64,000 nt of DNA from Corynebacterium sp. MSK008 (GTDB lineage Bacteria; Actinomycetota; Actinomycetes; Mycobacteriales; Mycobacteriaceae), in contig NZ_JASPJX010000001.1 of NCBI RefSeq assembly GCF_030232585.1, positions 248,001 to 312,000 of the forward strand. The letters are read 5' to 3'. The notes under the pieces are model-generated. The model saw only the letters and a program-made list of their open reading frames with translations. It had not been told where the DNA came from and ran no database searches. The first letter of the stretch is position 1; the number at the start of each line of letters is the position of its first letter. The position numbers and the translations under genes are program-made. Of the stretch, positions 58,743 to 64,000 are shown one piece after another.

Positions 58743-59278
58743 CTACTGCGCAATTGCTTATCGACGAGCTCCGCACCCGCCGCCAAACCATCGCCTTCTG
58801 CGAGTCGCTCACTGCCGGTCTCGCTTCGGCGACGTTGGCTGATGTGCCCGGTGCCTCGGATGTGTTGGTCGGCGGGCTGGTGACCTACTCGCCGGAGTTG
58901 AAGACATCGCTTGTGGACGTGCCCGCGGATCTGATCGAGCGCGAGGGCGTAGTCTCTGCCGCCGTCGCGCGCGAGATGGCGCGTGGGGCGCGGCGCGTGT
59001 GCGGTACCGACTGGGCGGTGGCGCTGACCGGTGTCGCGGGCCCCGACGGCCAGGACGGCGTACCCGCCGGCACCGTGTGGATCGGTCTGGCCGGGCCGAA
59101 ATGGACCGCCTCGTCGCAGGCGGCGGATCTGCTCGATCCAGCAGTAGGCCAGTACGCGCTTATGCCGGGAGCTGCGGTGCCGGTGCGTGTGCTGTCGGGG
59201 CAGCGCAATGAGGTCCGCCGCCTGGCGGTGGAGGCCGCGCTGGTCGGTGCGCTGACGGGCGTGCGGGAACAAAACTAA
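58739..59278 (+). CDS. pncC: Nicotinamide-nucleotide amidase / CinA C-terminal domain protein
   Basis: Deamidates NMN to nicotinate mononucleotide in pyridine nucleotide recycling. C-E-S-L-T-A-G-L-A-S-A and G-V-A-G-P-D-G are family motifs. 179 residues, single-domain form without the CinA N-terminal part. GTG start overlaps pgsA. The repeated word TTGCTTATCGACG encodes its L-L-I-D near the start. Order pgsA-cinA-clgR is common in actinobacteria. Confidence 0.9.
   Translation: MTTAQLLIDELRTRRQTIAFCESLTAGLASATLADVPGASDVLVGGLVTYSPELKTSLVDVPADLIEREGVVSAAVAREMARGARRVCGTDWAVALTGVAGPDGQDGVPAGTVWIGLAGPKWTASSQAADLLDPAVGQYALMPGAAVPVRVLSGQRNEVRRLAVEAALVGALTGVREQN
58754..58766. repeat. Copy of the TTGCTTATCGACG word inside pncC
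   Basis: Exact copy in the first codons of pncC, 12 nt after the pgsA stop, preceded by CAA so it extends to CAATTGCTTATCGACG. Confidence 0.75.
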
Positions 59279-59298
59279 ACGGCGAGTCGTTGGAGAAA

Positions 59299-59664
59299 AT
59301 GATGACCACTACTACTTTGCTCTACGACACCCCGGTAAACGTGCCGCTCGCCCCGGCCGATGTTGCCCCCGCCGCATCCCGCGAGCCGTTGTTCCGTGAG
59401 GCGCTCGGCATGTCGCTGCGTGCGTTCCGCGCGGACAAGGGCGTGACGCTGCGTGCGCTGGCAAAGGAAGCGCGAGTGTCCTCCGGCTACATCTCCGAGC
59501 TGGAGCGTGGCCGGAAGGAAGTTTCCTCCGAGCTGTTGGCCTCCCTGTGCGAGGCGTTGGGGACCACGGTCTCCGAGGTTTTGCTGGAGGCTGTGGCGAA
59601 CATGTCGCTGCATTCGTTCACCGAAGAGCTGGAGCGCACCACGCCGGCCGCAGCGGAAGCGTAG
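59299..59664 (+). CDS. clgR: XRE-family regulator ClgR
   Basis: Activates clp protease, recA-linked and (in mycobacteria) pspA genes. Cro-type HTH with L-R-A-L-A-K-E-A-R-V-S-S-G-Y-I-S-E-L-E-R-G. Start at ATG 59299 or the next ATG 59302, after TGGAGA. The C-terminus ends P-A-A-A-E-A, alanine-rich like the ClpP-recognised tail of C. glutamicum ClgR. Directly upstream of pspA. Confidence 0.9.
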   Translation: MMTTTTLLYDTPVNVPLAPADVAPAASREPLFREALGMSLRAFRADKGVTLRALAKEARVSSGYISELERGRKEVSSELLASLCEALGTTVSEVLLEAVANMSLHSFTEELERTTPAAAEA

Positions 59665-59735
59665 CCGGCAATCCGCGACTACAGTGGTTGGCGTTTAACG
59701 CAATCTACTGACAGAAAGGTCACGGTGCTTTAGCC

Positions 59736-60614
59736 ATGGCGAATCCCTTTACCAAGTTCTGGAACTACCTAATGGCGCTCTTCGACAACAAGATCGAAGA
59801 AAACGCAGACCCGAAGGTCCAGATCGAGCAGGCCATTAACGACGCACAGCGTCAGCACCAGGCACTGTCCCAGCAGGCGGCTGCCGTGATTGGCAACCAG
59901 CGCCAGCTGGAGATGCAGCTCAACCGCCGCCTGGAGGACGTCGAGAAGCTGCAGGCGAACGCTCGCCAGGCACTCCAGCTCGCCGACAAGGCACGCGGCG
60001 AGGGCAACGCCCAGAAGGCGCAGGAGTACGAAAACGCCGCCGAGGCATTCGCTGCACAGCTGGTTACCGCCGAGTCCGGCGTCGAGGACACCAAGCAGCT
60101 GCACGACCAGGCGCTGCAGCAGGCCGCGCAGGCAAAGCAGGCCGTCGAGCGCAACGCCGCGCACCTGCAGCAGCAGGTGGCTGAGCGCTCCAAGCTGCTG
60201 TCCCAGCTGGAGCAGGCGAAGATGCAGGAGAAGGTCTCGGAGACCATGCAGTCCATGAACTCGATCACCGCCTCCGGCCCGAACCTGGACCAGGTGCGCG
60301 ACAAGATCGAGCGCCGTTACGCCAACGCACTCGGTGCCGCCGAGCTGGCGCAGAACTCCATCGAAGGCCGCATGGCTGAGGTCGAGCAGGCCGGCATCCA
60401 AATGGCGGGTCACGGCCGCCTGGAGCAGCTGCGCGCCGAGATGGCGGGCGAGCTGACCTCCGGCAACAAGCAGGCCATCGAGCAGGGCAATTCCGCACAG
60501 GGTGGCGCCGCCCAGGCTGGTGCCGCCGGTGCTTCTGGTGCTTCGAACCCGGTCGCTAACGATGTCTCCGACGACGCTGTCGCACAGCGCATGCGCGAGC
60601 TGCGCGGGGAGTAA
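59736..60614 (+). CDS. pspA: PspA/IM30-family membrane-stress protein
   Basis: A 292-residue long coiled-coil protein (about 25-225) that binds stressed membranes, homologous to the mycobacterial 35-kDa antigen Rv2744c. The N-terminal amphipathic helix [15 protein letters not shown] fits. A Gly/Ala linker and a final helix [13 protein letters not shown] end it. 71 nt after clgR, its likely activator; AGAAAGG upstream. Confidence 0.93.
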   Translation: MANPFTKFWNYLMALFDNKIEENADPKVQIEQAINDAQRQHQALSQQAAAVIGNQRQLEMQLNRRLEDVEKLQANARQALQLADKARGEGNAQKAQEYENAAEAFAAQLVTAESGVEDTKQLHDQALQQAAQAKQAVERNAAHLQQQVAERSKLLSQLEQAKMQEKVSETMQSMNSITASGPNLDQVRDKIERRYANALGAAELAQNSIEGRMAEVEQAGIQMAGHGRLEQLRAEMAGELTSGNKQAIEQGNSAQGGAAQAGAAGASGASNPVANDVSDDAVAQRMRELRGE

Positions 60615-60648
60615 GCGCGTAGCGCCGCAGACGCTTTCGAAACGCTTT

Positions 60649-60680
60649 CCGCCCGGTCCCTCTGATGCGGGGCCGGGCGG
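60649..60680 (+). terminator. Hairpin after pspA
   Basis: CCGCCCGGTCCC (60649-60660) pairs with GGGCCGGGCGG (to 60680), one T bulged. No long U-run. Confidence 0.65.
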
Positions 60681-60737
60681 ATTGTCGTTCTACAGCGGAG
60701 TGCGAGCGCAACCTCTCCACGGCTTCTCCTTGGCGTT

Positions 60738-60800
60738 TCCAGCTATCAGGATCCAGCTATCCGTCCCTCAGAGCCGAATAGCCGGGTCTTAGTAGCTGGA
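60738..60800. repeat. Nested palindromic element, copy C
   Basis: Left arm 60738-60760 (TCCAGCTATCAGGATCCAGC...) and right arm 60777-60800 are imperfect inverses. The loop CCCTCAGAGCCGA resembles that of copy B. Lies between convergent pspA and ecfT, 30 bp from the ecfT stop. Confidence 0.86.
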
Positions 60801-60829
60801 TTTGGAAAAGGGGAGGGGTGGCTGCGCAG

Positions 60830-61435
60830 CTAATCCACGGCTCCGCGGGCCATCAGCGCCTCCCCAATCATCCGCGCGCGGCGCACGGACCGGATCACAA
60901 GTGGCGTGCCGAAGGCGCGAAGCGAGAAGCCGGATCCGCGGGCTTTGCGTGCGTCGAGCACTTCGTTGGCCGTGGCGAGCATGAGTGGGATAAGCCGGAT
61001 GGTCAGCGCGATGGTCAGCGACGTCAGCTCGCCGGCGCGGCCGAGCGGGGCGAGGGCGCGGTCGAGGGCGTCCATGAGCGCCTCGACCGGGGTGGTCAGC
61101 GTGAGCAGGTTCGCCGCGGCGATGGTGGCGAGCAGACCGATCAGCAGCGTCAGCGCGGATTGCACGCCGTTTTGCCACACCATGAACACGCCCAGAAACA
61201 GCAACACGGGCAGTAGCGGCATGAGCTGGCGCCACGCCACCCGTGCGGGGATGCGCGCCCACACATAGAGCAAAGCGACGAGCCCGAGCGCGGCCGAAGC
61301 GTGCCACGGCTGGGTCGGCAGGGCGGTGACGGCGATGATGAAAACGACCAGCAGCACGAACTTCAGCGCCGCGCCTAGGCGGTGCAGCCACGTGTCGCCG
61401 GGTATGTAGACGCCTAGGGGGAGTTCGCGTATCAC
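60830..61435 (-). CDS. bioN: ECF transporter transmembrane protein (BioN/EcfT)
   Basis: Energy-coupling T component of the biotin importer. 201 residues, five or so helices and the coupling motif A-R-K-A-R-G-S-G-F near residue 160. ATG overlaps the bioM stop by 4 nt. With bioM and bioY it forms the bioYMN operon known from C. glutamicum, a biotin auxotroph. Confidence 0.92.
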   Translation of the reverse strand: MIRELPLGVYIPGDTWLHRLGAALKFVLLVVFIIAVTALPTQPWHASAALGLVALLYVWARIPARVAWRQLMPLLPVLLFLGVFMVWQNGVQSALTLLIGLLATIAAANLLTLTTPVEALMDALDRALAPLGRAGELTSLTIALTIRLIPLMLATANEVLDARKARGSGFSLRAFGTPLVIRSVRRARMIGEALMARGAVD

Positions 61436-62121
61436 GGCTTAGCGTCCATTAGGTCGGTGTAGAAGGCGATGGCCTCGTCGGGGGCGCCGTCGTAGGCCAA
61501 GGCACCGTCGTCGATGACCAGTACGCGGTCGAATCCGCGCAGCATCTCCAGGTCGTGCGTGACAACGATGAGCTGCTGGTCCAGCGACATCAGCTCGCGC
61601 ACGATGCGGCGGCGGTTGCGCAGGTCCAGCAGGGTGGTGGGTTCGTCGGCGATGATCGTGTCCGGCTCGATCACGAGCACGGAGGCGAGCGCCAGCATTT
61701 GCTTCTCGCCGCCGGAGAGGGTGTGCGGGGAGTGCTCCGCGCGGTCGGCAAGATCGAAGCGCTCGAGTGCGTCTGCCACGCGGCGTTTGACCTCCTCGCG
61801 CGGCAGCTTGAAGCGTCGCAGGGAAAACGCCACGTCGTCGGAAACGCGCGGCATGACAATTTGGGATTCGGCGTCGGAGAAGACAAAACCGACGCGTTTG
61901 CGGATCTCTTTGCCGCGTTTGTCGGGCGTGAGCCCGTCGTAAAGCACTTGCCCTGCTGTTGGCTCGATGAGGCCGTTGATCAGGCGCACGGTGGTGGATT
62001 TGCCGGAGCCGTTGGAGCCGATGATGCCGATGCGCTGCTCCGACAGGCTCACGGTGAGCGGCGCGAGGATTTGCTCGCCGTCATATGCGACGGCGGCGCC
62101 GCGGAACTCGATGAGGGGCAT
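61432..62121 (-). CDS. bioM: ECF transporter ATPase (BioM)
   Basis: ABC ATPase with Walker A G-S-N-G-S-G-K-S-T, Q-loop, signature L-S-G-G-E and Walker B I-I-A-D-E-P. 229 residues from ATG 62121. Starts 5 nt after the bioY stop; powers biotin uptake. Confidence 0.92.
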   Translation of the reverse strand: MPLIEFRGAAVAYDGEQILAPLTVSLSEQRIGIIGSNGSGKSTTVRLINGLIEPTAGQVLYDGLTPDKRGKEIRKRVGFVFSDAESQIVMPRVSDDVAFSLRRFKLPREEVKRRVADALERFDLADRAEHSPHTLSGGEKQMLALASVLVIEPDTIIADEPTTLLDLRNRRRIVRELMSLDQQLIVVTHDLEMLRGFDRVLVIDDGALAYDGAPDEAIAFYTDLMDAKP

Positions 62122-62126
62122 GGCGC

Positions 62127-62693
62127 CTACTTGCGGGCCCCGCGCAGATCCGGGAACGCCTGGTGCACCGCGAACGCGATGGCGATCATGAGCGCGACCT
62201 TGCCGGCGTCCGGCAGCAGGAACGGCACCTGCGCCGCCCAAGCTGCGCCGAAGGTCATTTCAGCGCGCCACATCAGGCCGAACACGCCGCAGAGGTACTG
62301 GAAAAACAGGCCCAGGTAGCCGGCGAGGATGAGGATTCCGATGCTCGCCGCTTTGTTCGAGCGGAACGGTGCGGTGTACGCGACCGCACCGGCGACGGCG
62401 GCGGAGACGAGGTAGCCGGCCAGGTACCCGACGGTCGGCCCGCCGAGGGCGGAAATCACGGTGCGGCCGCCCGCGAGCACCGGCAGCGCCAGACCCACCA
62501 GTAGGAAGATTGCGGCGGCGGAGAACCCGCGACGCCACCCCAGTACGAGGCCAGCGAGGATGACCGCGGCGTTCTGCAGCACAATGGGCACGCCGGCAGC
62601 GCCGACGGGAATGGACACGAAGCCCAGCACGATGATGATGGCGGCGAAGACCGCGATGAGCGCAATGTCCTGTGCCGTAGAGTTTTTCTTCAT
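62127..62693 (-). CDS. bioY: Biotin-binding S component BioY
   Basis: Membrane substrate-binding subunit for biotin. 188 residues, six helices, family segments G-V-P-I-V-L-Q-N, G-A-A-G and G-G-P-T-V-G-Y-L. The ATG 62693 has TACACT exactly 7 nt upstream, so it is probably leaderless. I find no clear BioQ-type palindrome in the 43-bp gap to the DUF3046 gene. Confidence 0.93.
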   Translation of the reverse strand: MKKNSTAQDIALIAVFAAIIIVLGFVSIPVGAAGVPIVLQNAAVILAGLVLGWRRGFSAAAIFLLVGLALPVLAGGRTVISALGGPTVGYLAGYLVSAAVAGAVAYTAPFRSNKAASIGILILAGYLGLFFQYLCGVFGLMWRAEMTFGAAWAAQVPFLLPDAGKVALMIAIAFAVHQAFPDLRGARK

Positions 62694-62700
62694 GCGCGGG

Positions 62701-62729
62701 AGTGTACCGCGGCGGGTGGCGTGTACTGT
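62701..62729. promoter_or_regulatory. Divergent -10 boxes, bioY and DUF3046 gene
   Basis: TACACT (minus strand, 62701-62706) lies 7 nt before the bioY ATG; TACTGT (62724-62729) lies 7 nt before the DUF3046 ATG. Both genes look leaderless. Confidence 0.55.
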
Positions 62730-62736
62730 CGGGCGC

Positions 62737-62952
62737 ATGCGTTTGACGGAGTTTCACCAGCTTGTGCAGGACGAATTCGGCTCGGAGCGTGCGCAGTGGA
62801 TCATTCAGACCCAGGTGTTGCCCGGGTTTGAGCAGACGTCTGCACAGCTCATTGATGCCGGCGTGGACCCGCGCGATGCGTGGCGCGGGCTCTGCGACGC
62901 GTTCGATGTCCCGGCGGAGCGCCGCCTCGGGGTCGATCGCCCGGGCACTTAG
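62737..62952 (+). CDS. DUF3046 protein
   Basis: A 71-residue protein, M-R-L-T-E-F-H then G-V-D-P-R-D-A-W-R-x-L-C, the actinobacterial family usually found just upstream of recA. Function unknown. The repeated word follows its stop by 6 nt. Confidence 0.88.
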   Translation: MRLTEFHQLVQDEFGSERAQWIIQTQVLPGFEQTSAQLIDAGVDPRDAWRGLCDAFDVPAERRLGVDRPGT

Positions 62953-62958
62953 GGGCCG

Positions 62959-62971
62959 TTGCTTATCGACG
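62959..62971. repeat. Copy of the TTGCTTATCGACG word
   Basis: Exact copy just behind the DUF3046 stop codon, in the leader region of recA. Confidence 0.8.
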
Positions 62972-62999
62972 GCTCCGCTGCCCCGGCGTGTTGTTGAGT

Positions 63000-63024
63000 T
63001 TCGAACACGTTTGCGTGTATTCTC
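63000..63024 (+). promoter_or_regulatory. Candidate recA promoter with partial SOS box
   Basis: TCGAACACGTTTGCGT (63001-63016) matches the left half of the corynebacterial LexA site (TCGAACA) well and the right half poorly. TATTCT (63018-63023) just behind it is a possible -10 box. A LexA site here would be expected for recA, but the match is imperfect. Confidence 0.4.
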
Positions 63025-63184
63025 TGGCGTGTCGCCGTCGCGTTCTACAGTGTGCCGTGTTTTCCGCTTGGGAAAGATTTCTTCGCGTTCGAGGGAACCG
63101 AAGCGGTATGGCGATACGTCTAACTAAGAAACTGTGCACGCGACGCGCCCAGCGCCGCCGAATACTTGGAGGTAGAAACACCAC

Positions 63185-64000
63185 ATGGCAACGAAAAAGA
63201 AGTCCGCGGCTTCGGCCGGCAACGACCGCAAGAATGCGCTCGATGCAGCGCTGGCAATGATTGAGAAGGACTACGGCAAGGGCGCTGTCATGCGCTTGGG
63301 CGACGAGAACCGCCCGCCGATCCAGTCCATCTCTTCCGGCAACACTGCCATCGACGTCGCGCTCGGCATCGGTGGTTGGCCGCGCGGACGAATCGTGGAG
63401 ATTTACGGGCCGGAGTCTTCCGGTAAGACCACCGTGGCGCTGCACGCGATCGCGGAGGCGCAGCGCGGCGGCGGCATCGCGGCGTTTATCGACGCGGAGC
63501 ACGCCCTCGACCCGGATTACGCGCGCAAGCTCGGCGTGGACACCGACAACCTGCTGGTTTCCCAGCCGGACACCGGCGAGCAGGCGCTGGAGATTGCGGA
63601 CATGCTTGTGCGCTCGGGCGCGATCGACATGATTGTGATTGACTCGGTGGCCGCACTGACACCGAAGGCCGAGATTGAGGGCGAGATGGGCGACAGCCAC
63701 GTCGGCCTGCAGGCCCGCCTGATGTCCCAGGCGCTGCGCAAGATGACCGGTGCGCTGTACAACTCCGGCACCACCGCCATCTTCATTAACCAGCTGCGCG
63801 AGAAGATCGGCGTGATGTTCGGCTCCCCGGAGACCACCACTGGCGGTAAGGCGCTGAAGTTCTACGCGTCGGTGCGCTGCGATGTCCGCCGTATTCAGAC
63901 GCTGAAGGACGGCCAGGACTCCATTGGCAACCGCACCAAGATGAAGGTGGTGAAGAACAAGGTCTCCCCGCCGTTCAAGATCGCCGAGTTCGACATCATG
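63185..64000 (+). CDS. recA: RecA recombinase, N-terminal part (3' end outside window)
   Basis: Strand-exchange ATPase and SOS co-protease. About 272 residues visible of a usual 350-380; the frame is open to the window edge. Walker [18 protein letters not shown], the V-I-D-S-V-A-A-L Walker B, and L2-loop region [12 protein letters not shown] are intact. GGAGG lies about 15 nt before ATG 63185. No intein or disruption in the visible part. Confidence 0.96.
   Translation, partial: MATKKKSAASAGNDRKNALDAALAMIEKDYGKGAVMRLGDENRPPIQSISSGNTAIDVALGIGGWPRGRIVEIYGPESSGKTTVALHAIAEAQRGGGIAAFIDAEHALDPDYARKLGVDTDNLLVSQPDTGEQALEIADMLVRSGAIDMIVIDSVAALTPKAEIEGEMGDSHVGLQARLMSQALRKMTGALYNSGTTAIFINQLREKIGVMFGSPETTTGGKALKFYASVRCDVRRIQTLKDGQDSIGNRTKMKVVKNKVSPPFKIAEFDIM

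Noticed and set aside
58154..59272. Long extension of the YciI frame to the right
   Set aside because: Runs opposite pgsA and pncC; a leaderless -10 box and the family start place the gene start at 58153.
62690..62740. BioQ or BirA operator before bioY
   Set aside because: I could not find a convincing inverted repeat of the known type; only the two -10 boxes are supported.

Overview
The window is a 64 kb, GC-rich, gene-dense chromosomal segment of a Corynebacterium. The evidence is a mycothiol-system enzyme (mycothione reductase), the actinobacterial MEP block dxr-rip1-ispG, a ClgR/PspA pair, the bioY-bioM-bioN biotin importer, a dapB-(thyX)-dapA-rnj block, a DUF3046 gene before recA, and the nusA-ylxR-infB-rbfA-nrnA-MATE order shared with mycobacteria. 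Many genes carry a TANNNT -10 box only 6-8 nt before the start codon, the pattern of leaderless transcripts common in this lineage. I see no tRNA or rRNA genes, transposase, prophage or CRISPR array; both ends cut genes (cdsA at the left, recA at the right).

Layout. 1-9041: lipid and isoprenoid/envelope genes (cdsA, rlmN, DUF2631, dxr, rip1, ispG, a lipoprotein penicillin-binding protein, map). 9171-10051: two tandem small secreted proteins. 10373-17526: redox and central metabolism (mycothione reductase, hydrolase, mqo, selO, cobA, an RlmG/RsmC-like methyltransferase). 17550-21175: a more variable stretch (solitary Phd-type antitoxin, sirtuin, an AAA ATPase behind iteron-like repeats, DUF1648 protein, yaaA). 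21207-39137: translation and RNA core (proS, rimP, nusA, ylxR, infB, rbfA, nrnA, MATE pump, phosphoesterase, pptT, truB, ribF, nucleosidase, rpsO, pnp). 39213-45949: an accessory oxidation cluster with a GabD2-type aldehyde dehydrogenase, two MpaB/DUF2236 oxygenases, a truncated FMO-like flavoprotein and the envelope pair DUF6230/DUF6114. 46057-53191: AMIN-type lipoprotein, dapB, a ThyX-like protein without its catalytic motif, dapA, RNase J, two paralogous secreted proteins and a TIGR03085 protein. 53259-64000: ftsK, a TerC-family membrane protein behind a yybP-ykoY manganese riboswitch, yciI, pgsA-pncC-clgR-pspA, bioYMN, DUF3046, recA.

The most interesting signals are outside ordinary genes. 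(1) A 13-bp word, TTGCTTATCGACG, occurs six times, mostly at or just after gene ends, with several near copies. (2) A family of 65-75 bp nested palindromes lies between genes (33275, 56408, 60738), with a similarly built one at 1798; another palindrome (16544-16608) lies inside the reading frame of the RlmG/RsmC-like gene and adds a short peptide. (3) The thyX position between dapB and dapA is held by an apparent pseudoenzyme. (4) The DUF2236/aldehyde dehydrogenase/DUF6230-DUF6114 cluster resembles in logic the oxidative cleavage of a prenyl-type chain followed by aldehyde oxidation. (5) The riboswitch ahead of the TerC gene has a readable translational switch. Functions are inferred from motifs and remembered family features; no database search was run.
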